Below the pieces are notes generated by a model. The model had not been told where the DNA came from and made no database searches. It saw only the letters and a program-made list of their open reading frames with translations. From contig JAGKVC010000127.1 of assembly GCA_021152595.1 (NCBI GenBank), positions 1-10,323 on the forward strand: a stretch of DNA of 10,323 nt, in the 5' to 3' direction. The position numbers and the translations under genes are program-made. Each line of letters opens with the position of its first letter. The first letter of the stretch is position 1. Shown here one piece after another: positions 1-6,520 of the stretch. Origin of the DNA: Clostridia bacterium (lineage in GTDB: Bacteria; Bacillota; Clostridia; Oscillospirales; Ruminococcaceae).

Positions 1-17
1 CTTTTTCAAAAGTTTGC

Positions 18-64
18 AGGATTCCAAAGGGCGGCGCCCTTTGGTCGCTCGTCGCAACGAGCGA
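18..64. repeat. Two adjacent perfect hairpins in intergenic repeat region
   Basis: The first hairpin pairs CCAAAGGGC (24-32) with GCCCTTTGG (36-44), 9 bp with loop GGC. The second pairs TCGCTCGT (45-52) with ACGAGCGA (57-64), 8 bp with loop CGCA, and starts on the very next base. The flank plus first hairpin (AGGATTCCAAAGGG at 18-31) has a related inverted copy at 6393-6420, so it belongs to a repeated family. No T-run follows either hairpin, so neither is a convincing terminator alone. They may form part of a longer hairpin chain running to 184. Function is unknown. Confidence 0.7.
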
Positions 65-100
65 AACTCCCCCGACGAAGGAGCTCCGCAAGGGTGAATT

Positions 101-129
101 TCAAAAAGCATCCGGGGGATGCTTTTTGA
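101..129. terminator. Probable bidirectional intrinsic terminator
   Basis: CAAAAAGCATCC (102-113) pairs perfectly with GGATGCTTTTTG (117-128), 12 bp around loop GGG, extendable by t101-a129. Read either way, the GC core GCATCC/GGATGC is followed by a run of five T, the arrangement of an intrinsic terminator. It would stop transcription entering from a gene left of the window, or leaving it on the minus strand. The same position in the repeat module near the right end (about 10315-10323) again starts with an A5/T5 run but is cut by the window edge, so the hairpin may be part of the repeat rather than a dedicated terminator. Confidence 0.55.
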
Positions 130-190
130 GAGAGGGACGCCCTGCGATAGAGGGCGTCCCTAAGTGAATTGCAACGCAATTCACAGACTG
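123..190. repeat. Double-hairpin palindromic repeat, left copy
   Basis: This unit holds two perfect stems. The first is GGGACGCCC (134-142) with GGGCGTCCC (152-160), 9 bp around a 9-nt loop. The second is GTGAATTGC (164-172) with GCAATTCAC (176-184), 9 bp around loop AAC. Its reverse complement recurs at 10252-10319 with 62 of 68 positions matching. Differences fall at 128 and 129 (linker), 137 and 157 (the two sides of one base pair), 175 (loop) and 189 (edge). It lies 50 nt before the start codon of the next gene and has no coding capacity. It may act as DNA (mobile palindrome, protein site) or as RNA. Confidence 0.75.
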
Positions 191-234
191 TCACGGATGT
201 ATCTCGAAGGCTGATAATAATACAAGGAGTCAAA

Positions 235-1272
235 ATGACAAAAAAGAAAACAGCGCTGTGTATAACCGCGGCAGCGGTCATCCTCATTGCAGGGGCAGCC
301 TTTGTCAACAGAGAGCGGCTGCAAAAATACCGCAGGGATCACCGGATCATCCGCATTGCGCAGGATTATTTGCAGCAGAAATACGGCTTTCAGGGTGATA
401 CGCGGGATGTCCAAACAGCACTCGGGTTTCACAGCGTCCTGTTCACCGATGAAAACCAGATCCGGGAATACCGTGTCTATCTGGATGCGAATATGCAGCC
501 GGTTCTGGATACCTATCAGTATGACGACGTGCGCAAAGCGATCAATACACGTATTCATGAGGCGTATCCGGAATGTGAGCGGATTGAGCTTTCAGTTTAC
601 AGCCCCGAAAGATATATCGAGACAATGGGCGATACCGCGCGGACTGTGTTCGGGCTCGATGCGGATACCAAATTTGACGGCAGCAATCTCGATGCGGTCC
701 TGAAAGACTGCAAGCTCGAGCTAACGGCTTATTTTACAGCGGCCGATCTTGCGGACAGTCCCCTCACCGAACAGCTTGAAGCATGGAACACCGCGGGCAG
801 ATTCGTCGCATTTGATACAGCGGCGCATTTATCGGAATATCTGCAAAGCGACTGCTTCTCACGCGCCGCTTCGGTGCCGGATGACGTATTCTATGCGCCG
901 TATATCACGCAGATCCGTGAATTTGACAGCGAATCGCAGAGCAGCACGCTGACAAATTATCCGCTGCATGAGGGCGACGGTTTGCTCTATTGCTGCCCTG
1001 CCTTCCCGAAGGTGACATGCAAAAAATCCGAAAAGCAGGCGGAAGACGCCGTCTCCCCGGGCTACTGGCTTGACTGCGCAAAAGATGCCGCATATGTCTA
1101 TTATCCGATTGCATCGCTGCCGGATTCCGAATCGCTCCTCGCTGTTCACGGTGCGTATACCGAAGAGGAGCGAACCACAGAACCGCTGATCCACTGCGGC
1201 GATTATGCCGTGATTCCGCTTGTCGGCGACATGAATCCCTGCTGGTACCTGACAAAACACGCGGATTCCTGA
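235..1272 (+). CDS. Hypothetical membrane-anchored exported protein, 345 aa
   Basis: I do not recognise this gene. The start at 235 is chosen because AAGGAG lies at 224-229, 5 nt upstream. An in-frame ATG at 169 lies inside a repeat hairpin and has no binding site. The protein begins MTKKK, then has one hydrophobic helix at about residues 6-24, followed by a charged segment (RERLQKYRRDHR). This fits an N-terminal membrane anchor with the rest outside the cell. The remaining 320 residues look soluble, rich in aromatic and acidic residues, with nine cysteines (114, 159, 207, 253, 254, 262, 281, 321, 336), an unusually high number for an exported Clostridia protein. There is no lipobox, LPXTG motif or catalytic signature that I can name. 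The promoter is not evident. No convincing terminator follows before the next promoter at 1368. Confidence 0.8.
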   Translation: MTKKKTALCITAAAVILIAGAAFVNRERLQKYRRDHRIIRIAQDYLQQKYGFQGDTRDVQTALGFHSVLFTDENQIREYRVYLDANMQPVLDTYQYDDVRKAINTRIHEAYPECERIELSVYSPERYIETMGDTARTVFGLDADTKFDGSNLDAVLKDCKLELTAYFTAADLADSPLTEQLEAWNTAGRFVAFDTAAHLSEYLQSDCFSRAASVPDDVFYAPYITQIREFDSESQSSTLTNYPLHEGDGLLYCCPAFPKVTCKKSEKQAEDAVSPGYWLDCAKDAAYVYYPIASLPDSESLLAVHGAYTEEERTTEPLIHCGDYAVIPLVGDMNPCWYLTKHADS

Positions 1273-1367
1273 TGCCTGCGCGGCGTCAAAAATCACAAGA
1301 GAATCTGTCGGATTCTGCGCTGCTTTGGGGAATCTCCCGAAATTTCCGAAGCATTCCGGCATTGCTC

Positions 1368-1396
1368 TTGACTTTTTCATAGTATTATGGTATCAT
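1368..1396 (+). promoter_or_regulatory. Sigma-A-type promoter for the methyltransferase (and possibly his) genes
   Basis: TTGACT (1368-1373) and TATCAT (1391-1396) are separated by exactly 17 nt, which predicts transcription from about 1403. The predicted start lies between an in-frame ATG at 1387, which would then be untranscribed, and the chosen start at 1444. It is the only clear promoter upstream of the hisZGDC cluster. Confidence 0.7.
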
Positions 1397-1404
1397 GTTA
1401 CCAT
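1387..1404. promoter_or_regulatory. Palindrome overlapping the -10 box, possible operator
   Basis: ATGGTA (1387-1392) and TACCAT (1399-1404) form perfect 6-bp arms around TCATGT. The palindrome covers the -10 element and the predicted transcription start, so a protein bound here would block RNA polymerase. The regulator is unknown; the adjacent MarR-type site could share it or serve another one. Confidence 0.4.
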
Positions 1405-1405
1405 G

Positions 1406-1417
1406 TTAGCAAGCTAA
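1406..1417. promoter_or_regulatory. MarR/SlyA-type operator TTAGCAAGCTAA
   Basis: TTAGC-AA-GCTAA is a perfect 12-bp palindrome at about +4 to +15 of the predicted transcript. It is identical to the high-affinity consensus described for SlyA, a MarR-family regulator of enterobacteria; related TTAGC/GCTAA sites are bound by other MarR proteins. The position just after the start point suits a repressor. No marR-like gene is in the window, so the regulator would be encoded elsewhere. Confidence 0.55.
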
Positions 1418-1443
1418 AGCGAATTCAGAAAGGGCGTGATCGC

Positions 1444-2067
1444 ATGTTCTGGGATTTCGCAGCCGGATTCTATCAGATCTTTGAGGATATCATCAACGGG
1501 AAAGTGAACCGTGCGCTTTGCGATGCTGTCGCAGCGCAGATTCAGCCGCAGGATATCGTCTTGGAATGCGCATGCGGCACAGGGATGATCTCCAAAGCAA
1601 TCGCGCCGCGATGCAGACATCTGACGGCGACTGATTTTTCCGTCGGGATGCTCCGGCAGACAAAGAAAACCTGCGCAGCATTCCGGAATGTCACCGTCAA
1701 AAAGGCGGATATCCTGCATCTCAAAGCGCCGGATCACTGCTTTGATGCGGTTGTCGCAGGCAATGTCATCCACCTGCTTGATGATCCGCAGGCAGCAGTC
1801 CGTGAGCTTGCGCGCGTCTGCAAGCAGGACGGCAGGCTCATCATCCCGACCTATATCAACGAAAAAGCAGACGGCAATACCGCGCCGTTCATCCGCCTGC
1901 TGAGCAAAATGGGCGCGGATTTCAAGCGGCAGTTTACCGCCGAAAGCTACCGGCAGTTCTTCATAGATGCCGGATTTGCCGCGCCGGAAATCACGATTAT
2001 AAAAGGCAGAATCCCCTGCGCTGTTGCAGTCCTCAGGGGCGGACAGCACGCAGGCATGCAAATCTGA
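1444..2067 (+). CDS. Class I SAM-dependent methyltransferase, 207 aa
   Basis: This is a small Rossmann-fold methyltransferase of the UbiE/Methyltransf_11 type; its substrate cannot be told from sequence. Motif I, binding SAM, is VLECACGTG at residues 39-47. An acidic residue ending the second strand, expected to hold the ribose, is D64 in LTATDFS. The motif IV region is FDAVVAGNVIHLLDDP at 100-115, and the post-motif strand is DGRLIIPTYI near 129-138. The start at 1444 is preceded by AGAAAGGG (1427-1434, 9 nt away). An earlier ATG at 1387 lies within the -10 region and is upstream of the predicted transcript start. The putative MarR-family operator at 1406-1417 suggests induction by a small molecule, such as a phenolic compound or drug, which would fit a detoxifying methyltransferase; this is inference. 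The gene ends 23 nt before hisZ without a terminator. Confidence 0.85.
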   Translation: MFWDFAAGFYQIFEDIINGKVNRALCDAVAAQIQPQDIVLECACGTGMISKAIAPRCRHLTATDFSVGMLRQTKKTCAAFRNVTVKKADILHLKAPDHCFDAVVAGNVIHLLDDPQAAVRELARVCKQDGRLIIPTYINEKADGNTAPFIRLLSKMGADFKRQFTAESYRQFFIDAGFAAPEITIIKGRIPCAVAVLRGGQHAGMQI

Positions 2068-2090
2068 TTTTTACAACGAAAGGTGTTTTT

Positions 2091-3278
2091 ATGAACAAGT
2101 ACGACCGAATCACACCGGAAGGTACCCGTGATGCACTCTTTGCTGAGTGTACGCTCCGCCGTGAACTGGAAAACCGTCTGCACGGACTCTTTGCAGCACG
2201 CGGATACAGCGAAATCATCACTCCGACACTCGAATTTTATGATGTATTCAACCGCGACGCAAATCCCTTTCCGCAGGAGCAGATGTATAAGCTGACCGAC
2301 GCAAAGGGCCGCCTCATGGTGCTGCGTCCGGATAACACCGTCCCGATTGCGCGTGTCTGCGCGACCAGACTGCGCACCGCCGCACTGCCGCTGCGCCTCT
2401 GCTATCAGCAGAATATCCATGTGATCTCCCCCTCGCTCAAGGGCAGAGACGATGAGATTTCGCAGGCAGGCATCGAGCTGATCGGCTCGGATTCGCGCAT
2501 GGCGGATCTCGAGGTCATTGCGGCGGCGGTCGATGCATTGCAGGCATGCGGCGATGAATACGCACTCGAGCTCGGCAACGCAGCATTCTTCCGCGAACTG
2601 ATGCAGCAGCTTCCGGCTCCGGAGCAGATCAAGGAGACCATCCGCGACTGCATCGAGGCGAAGAATTATCCGGAGCTGAACGATATCCTCTCCGCACTGC
2701 CGGAATCCGAAACGACAAAGGCTCTGCGCATGCTGCCGAGACTGTTCGGCGGCGAGGAGGTCTTTGAGAAGGCTGCTAAGCTCTGCACCGGCGAGCGCTT
2801 TGCTTCGATCCTCAGCGATCTGCATACGCTCTGGAAAGCCGTTGCGCAGTTTGCAGGTACCGAGCGCGTCACCGTCGATCTCGGCATGATGCACCGCACC
2901 GATTATTACACCGGTATGATCCTGCGTGGCTATCTCTCCGGCTACGGCGAGGAGATCCTCTCCGGCGGCAGATATGACAAGCTGCTCGCAGAATTCGGAT
3001 ATGATGTTCCGGCGACCGGCTTTGCCGTCAATATTGATGCTGCCGTCAAGGTGCTGAGCCGTCAGCAGACCGCCGCACCGGCACCGGCAAGCAATGTTCT
3101 GATCTGGGCGGCTGAGGGCTGCGAGGCGGAGGCGATCGAGGCTGCGACAAATCTCCGCAAAAAGGGACTTGTCGTCGAGCATTCGCTTTCGGAATCGCTT
3201 GAGGATGCCCGTCAGTATGCAGCCGCACACGGCATTGACAGCGTTCTGCCCATCGAACCCAGCAGCAAAGGAGAATAA
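2091..3278 (+). CDS. hisZ: ATP phosphoribosyltransferase regulatory subunit HisZ
   Basis: HisZ is a catalytically inactive paralogue of histidyl-tRNA synthetase. It binds short-form HisG to make the active hetero-octameric ATP phosphoribosyltransferase and carries the histidine feedback site. The 395-aa protein shows the synthetase fold: ITPEGTRD near residues 7-14, YSEIITPTLEFYD (39-51), a motif 2 remnant RPDNTVPIARV (79-89), the strand HRTDYYTGMILRGY (268-281), and GGRYDKLLAEFG (292-303). A C-terminal region from about residue 334 resembles the small alpha/beta domain of the HisS family. True HisS is unlikely because hisG follows 2 nt downstream and that HisG is the short form that needs HisZ. 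GAAAGGTG (2078-2085) precedes the ATG by 5 nt. No T-box or histidine leader peptide is seen in front. Confidence 0.95.
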   Translation: MNKYDRITPEGTRDALFAECTLRRELENRLHGLFAARGYSEIITPTLEFYDVFNRDANPFPQEQMYKLTDAKGRLMVLRPDNTVPIARVCATRLRTAALPLRLCYQQNIHVISPSLKGRDDEISQAGIELIGSDSRMADLEVIAAAVDALQACGDEYALELGNAAFFRELMQQLPAPEQIKETIRDCIEAKNYPELNDILSALPESETTKALRMLPRLFGGEEVFEKAAKLCTGERFASILSDLHTLWKAVAQFAGTERVTVDLGMMHRTDYYTGMILRGYLSGYGEEILSGGRYDKLLAEFGYDVPATGFAVNIDAAVKVLSRQQTAAPAPASNVLIWAAEGCEAEAIEAATNLRKKGLVVEHSLSESLEDARQYAAAHGIDSVLPIEPSSKGE

Positions 3279-3280
3279 TC

Positions 3281-3928
3281 ATGCAGAGACCGATTCGCAT
3301 TGCCCTCACAAAAGGCAGACTGGAAAAAGATACCGTCGGGATGTTTGAGCAGCTCGGGCTCGACTGCACCGCAGTCAGAGAAAAGGGCAGAAAGCTGATT
3401 CTTCCGATCGGAGACGGCAGCATCGAAGTCGTGCTTGCCAAGGCAAACGATGTCATTACATATGTTGAACACGGCGTCTGTGATCTCGGCGTCGTCGGCA
3501 AGGATACGATCCTCGAGATGCAGGGCAAGTTCTATGAGCTGCTCGATCTCGGCTTCGGACGCTGCAAATTCGCACTCGCCGTCAAGAAAGGCACCGATTT
3601 CTATTCGGGCTACGGCGTCAAGACGATCGCCTCGAAATATCCGAATGTCACGCGCAGATTCTTTGAAGCAAAGGGCATGGATGTCGATATCGTCAAGATC
3701 GAGGGCTCTGTGGAGCTTGCGCCCCTGCTCGAGCTCTCCGACGGCATTGTCGATATCGTCGAGACCGGCACAACGCTCAAGGAGAACGGTCTTGAGGTCT
3801 TTGAGGATGTCTGCCCGATCTCCGCAAGACTGATTGCCAATACCGTCAGTATGAAGCTGCGGCAGGAGGAACTCGAGGCGCTCATTTCCAAGATCGAAAG
3901 CTATTTCAGTGCGCAGGACGCGAACTGA
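3281..3928 (+). CDS. hisG: ATP phosphoribosyltransferase catalytic subunit HisG (short form)
   Basis: HisG catalyses the first committed step of histidine synthesis: ATP plus PRPP gives phosphoribosyl-ATP. The 215-aa length marks the short form, which lacks the C-terminal ACT-like regulatory domain of the roughly 300-aa long form and depends on HisZ, encoded just upstream. Visible motifs are the N-terminal ALTKGRLEKD (8-17), GVCDLGVVGKDTI (65-77), and the PRPP-binding loop DIVETGTTLKENG (158-170) followed by ISARLIANTVSMK (180-192). AAAGGAGA (3267-3274) overlaps the end of hisZ, 6 nt before the ATG. The 2-nt gap to hisZ suggests coupled translation of the two subunits. Confidence 0.97.
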   Translation: MQRPIRIALTKGRLEKDTVGMFEQLGLDCTAVREKGRKLILPIGDGSIEVVLAKANDVITYVEHGVCDLGVVGKDTILEMQGKFYELLDLGFGRCKFALAVKKGTDFYSGYGVKTIASKYPNVTRRFFEAKGMDVDIVKIEGSVELAPLLELSDGIVDIVETGTTLKENGLEVFEDVCPISARLIANTVSMKLRQEELEALISKIESYFSAQDAN

Positions 3929-3956
3929 ATCCCATATAAAAAAGGAGGAATCCACT

Positions 3957-5252
3957 ATGCAAATCATTCGCTGCAACGGCAAAGATGAAGCCGCTTTCTT
4001 TGAACAGCTCCGCAGCCGCAGTGCCGCGCCCGATCCGAAGGTCGTCGAGACCGTCACCACGATTCTCGAGGATGTCCGCACAAAGGGCGACGAGGCAGTG
4101 CGCGCGTATACCGAAAAATTTGACGGCAAATGCCCCGAAGCATTCGAGGTCGATGCCGATACCATTTCCGATGCACTCGAACAGGCAGATCCGAAATTCG
4201 TCGAGGCACTGCTCAATTCGATCGAGAACATCGCGGATTTCCACAACCGCCAGAAGGAGCAGGGCTTCTGCAATACCCGTGAGGACGGCGTCATTCTCGG
4301 GCAGCGTCTGCGCGGCTTACACCGTGTCGGACTTTACGTCCCGGGCGGCACGGCAGCTTACCCCTCCTCTGTCCTGATGAACGCGATCCCTGCTAAAATC
4401 GCAGGCGTCAAGGAACTGATCATGGTCACGCCGCCTGCAAAGGACGGCAAGCCGAATCCGGATATCCTCGTCGCTGCGTCACTTTGCGGCGTTGACAGAA
4501 TCTTCCTGATGGGCGGCGCGCAGGCTGTCGCGGCACTCGCCTACGGCACCGATACGATTCCGCGCGTCGATAAGATCGTCGGTCCGGGCAATATTTTCGT
4601 AGCAACGGCAAAGCGTCTGCTCTACGGCGTGGTCGATATCGACATGGTTGCAGGCCCGAGCGAGGTGCTTGTCATGGCGGACGATACCGCAAATCCGAAG
4701 TATGTCGCCGCCGACCTGATGTCGCAGGCTGAGCACGATAAGCTCTCATCTGCGATTCTTGTGACCACATCCGAGCGCGTTGCAAATGAGACCGTCAAGG
4801 AATTCGAGCGCCAGATGGCATATCTCGAGCGCCGTGAGATCATCAAGGCTTCGCTCGACGATTTCGGCGCAATCCTGATCTGCGATACGCCGGAGCAGGC
4901 TGTCGAACTGGCAAATGAAGTCGCACCGGAGCACCTTGAAGTCCTCATGGAGAATCCGCTCGAATATATCGGCAAGCTCGATAACGCAGGCTCCGTCTTT
5001 CTCGGCACCTATGCATCCGAGCCGCTCGGCGATTACTATGCAGGTCCGAACCACGTTCTCCCGACCAGCGGCACGGCGCGTTTCTTCTCGCCGCTCTCCG
5101 TCTATAGCTTCATCAAGCGCTCCAGCTACATCTACTATACCGAGGATGCGCTGCGTCAGGCAAAGGATGACATCATCCTTGTCGCAAATAAGGAAGGTCT
5201 GACCGCACACGCAAACGCGATTGCAGTCCGCTTTGAGGAGGACGCCGAATGA
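3957..5252 (+). CDS. hisD: Histidinol dehydrogenase
   Basis: HisD carries out the last two steps of histidine synthesis: zinc- and NAD-dependent four-electron oxidation of L-histidinol to L-histidine via histidinal. The 431-aa length is typical. Key residues are all present: zinc ligands Q257 and H260 in SQAEHDKLSSA, D359 in GDYYAGPNHVLPT, H418 in LTAHANAI, and the catalytic pair E325-H326 in APEHLEV. Glycine-rich segments VGLYVPGGTAAYPSSVLMN (124-142) and KIVGPGNIFVATAKR (206-220) match the family. The start at 3957 is set by AAAGGAGG (about 3941-3948). A longer in-frame reading from 3909 would begin inside hisG and lacks a binding site. The gene is 28 nt after hisG and overlaps hisC by four bases. 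Confidence 0.97.
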   Translation: MQIIRCNGKDEAAFFEQLRSRSAAPDPKVVETVTTILEDVRTKGDEAVRAYTEKFDGKCPEAFEVDADTISDALEQADPKFVEALLNSIENIADFHNRQKEQGFCNTREDGVILGQRLRGLHRVGLYVPGGTAAYPSSVLMNAIPAKIAGVKELIMVTPPAKDGKPNPDILVAASLCGVDRIFLMGGAQAVAALAYGTDTIPRVDKIVGPGNIFVATAKRLLYGVVDIDMVAGPSEVLVMADDTANPKYVAADLMSQAEHDKLSSAILVTTSERVANETVKEFERQMAYLERREIIKASLDDFGAILICDTPEQAVELANEVAPEHLEVLMENPLEYIGKLDNAGSVFLGTYASEPLGDYYAGPNHVLPTSGTARFFSPLSVYSFIKRSSYIYYTEDALRQAKDDIILVANKEGLTAHANAIAVRFEEDAE

Positions 5253-6301
5253 AACTGCCTGAAAAACTGACCAAGCTCAAGGCATATGATCCGATTACCG
5301 GCAGCTATGCCGTCCGGCTCGATGCGAATGAATCCTATTTTGATCTGCCGCAGGTACTCAAGGCGAAAATCGCGGATCAGATCGAGCAGATCAGCTTCAA
5401 CCGCTATCCCGATCCGATCGCAACAGAGGTCGTCAATGCATTTGCGGATTACTACAAGCTCTCGCCGGACTGCGTCACCGCCGGAAACGGCTCTGATGAG
5501 ATCATTACGCTGATCCTCGGCTGCTTCCTCGAAAAGGGCGCAAAGCTCGTGACCGTCGCGCCGGATTTCTCGATGTACGGCGTCTATGCGTCGCTCGCGG
5601 AGATCGAGGTTGTCACCGTGCAGAAAGAGGATAATCTGCAAATCGACATGGATAAGCTGATCGCTGCCTGCCAAAAGGCGGATGCGGTTGTATTCTCGAA
5701 TCCCTGCAACCCGACCTCGCTCGGCATTCCGCGCGCTGAGGTTATCCGGCTGATCGAATCCGCTCCGGACTGCCTCATCATCGTGGACGAAGCCTATATG
5801 GACTTCTGGGATGAATCCGTGCTGGATCTGGTCGAGAAATATGAGAATCTCATGGTGCTGCGTACCTGCTCCAAGGCGATCGGTCTGGCAGCGGCACGTA
5901 TGGGATTTGCGGTCGCGGACAAATACAAGACCGGTCTGCTGCGTGCGGCAAAATCGCCCTATAACTGCGACGCGATTTCGCAGAAGATCTGTGCGGCGGT
6001 CTTGCAGGAACAGTCGATTCTGCGGCACTGCTGCGATGAGATCATCGTGCAGACACAGCGCCTCTATGCAGGCATCTTGGAGCTTGTCCGGAGATATCCC
6101 GATCTGCTGGAATGCGTCTATCCGCCGCGCACGAACTTCGTTTTCGTCAAGACTGCGTATGCGCGCGAGATTTTCGAGCAGCTCGAAAAGGCAGGCATCG
6201 CCGTCCGCTGCTTCCCGAACGGTCTGCGGATCTGCGCAGGTACGCGCCGCGAGCAGACGCTTCTCCTCAGCGAGCTTGAACAGATTTTGCAGCCCTCGTG
6301 A
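5249..6301 (+). CDS. hisC: Histidinol-phosphate aminotransferase
   Basis: HisC is a PLP-dependent class I/II aminotransferase that converts imidazole-acetol phosphate and glutamate to histidinol phosphate and 2-oxoglutarate. Visible features in the 350-aa protein are the N-terminal RLDANESYFDLP (23-34), FNRYPDP (50-56), AGNGSDEII (78-86), the PLP-contacting SNPCNPT (150-156), DEAYMDF (180-186), the Schiff-base lysine K209 in TCSKAIGLAAARMGF with R217, and a substrate-carboxylate arginine R327 in GLRICAGT. The ATG overlaps the hisD stop in an ATGA, with AGGAGG (5236-5241) inside hisD, so translation is coupled. It is the last gene of the cluster; a terminator follows at 6444-6486. hisB, hisH, hisA, hisF and hisIE are not adjacent. 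Confidence 0.96.
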   Translation: MKLPEKLTKLKAYDPITGSYAVRLDANESYFDLPQVLKAKIADQIEQISFNRYPDPIATEVVNAFADYYKLSPDCVTAGNGSDEIITLILGCFLEKGAKLVTVAPDFSMYGVYASLAEIEVVTVQKEDNLQIDMDKLIAACQKADAVVFSNPCNPTSLGIPRAEVIRLIESAPDCLIIVDEAYMDFWDESVLDLVEKYENLMVLRTCSKAIGLAAARMGFAVADKYKTGLLRAAKSPYNCDAISQKICAAVLQEQSILRHCCDEIIVQTQRLYAGILELVRRYPDLLECVYPPRTNFVFVKTAYAREIFEQLEKAGIAVRCFPNGLRICAGTRREQTLLLSELEQILQPS

Positions 6302-6335
6302 GGTATTAGCGGTATCTCCGATGGATTTATAATGG
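6302..6335 (+). repeat. Intergenic repeat copy A (GGTATCTCCGATGG family)
   Basis: The 27 nt at 6309-6335 match 10185-10211 in the same orientation with one difference (a6329 versus g10205). The copy here begins 7 nt after the hisC stop. The bases before it (6300-6308) also resemble the first half of the tandem form at 10167-10184, with an internal deletion. Downstream sequences of the two copies diverge. Function unknown. Confidence 0.6.
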
Positions 6336-6360
6336 TGGCTCTCCGCGCTGCGCTGTGTCG

Positions 6361-6414
6361 AGTTTGCTGCGCAAACTGTGCCCCAAGCCCTGCCAAAGGG
6401 ATTTGTCCCTTTGG
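6361..6414. repeat. Two hairpins downstream of hisC
   Basis: AGTTTGC (6361-6367) pairs with GCAAACT (6371-6377), 7 bp. CCAAAGGGA (6393-6401) pairs with TCCCTTTGG (6406-6414), 9 bp with loop TTTG. The second, with the flank to 6420, is an inverted relative of the hairpin at 18-44, with the innermost pair changed from C-G to A-T. Neither has a following T-run long enough to be a clear terminator. Only GATTTTTAT comes later, at 6421-6429. Confidence 0.6.
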
Positions 6415-6443
6415 AATCCCGATTTTTATATGAATTGAGAATA

Positions 6444-6486
6444 AAGCCGCCCGGATTTGCGTGATGCGTTCCGGACGGCTTCTTTT
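6444..6486 (+). terminator. Intrinsic terminator of the his cluster
   Basis: AAGCCGCCCGGA (6444-6455) pairs with TCCGGACGGCTT (6470-6481), eleven pairs with one C/A mismatch, around a 14-nt loop, followed by CTTTTGT. It lies 143 nt after the hisC stop. The next promoter on this strand starts at 6672, so it most likely ends the methyltransferase-his transcript. Confidence 0.7.
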
Positions 6487-6520
6487 GTATTCATCTCTCT
6501 TCACTATTCACTTCTGATCA

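Noticed and set aside
1300..1316. Hairpin AGAATC/GATTCT after the first gene
   Set aside because: Only 6 bp, no GC-rich core and no T-run, so not a credible terminator.
1387..1446. Longer start for the methyltransferase at ATG 1387
   Set aside because: That ATG overlaps the predicted -10 region and operator, upstream of the predicted transcript start; 1444 has a ribosome binding site.
1976..2003. Promoter-like pair TTGCCG / TATAAA before hisZ
   Set aside because: The -35 is poor and the spacer 16 nt, and it lies in coding sequence; too weak to list as a feature.
2091..3278. Calling this gene histidyl-tRNA synthetase
   Set aside because: It lies directly before short-form hisG, and its motifs fit HisZ rather than a catalytic synthetase.
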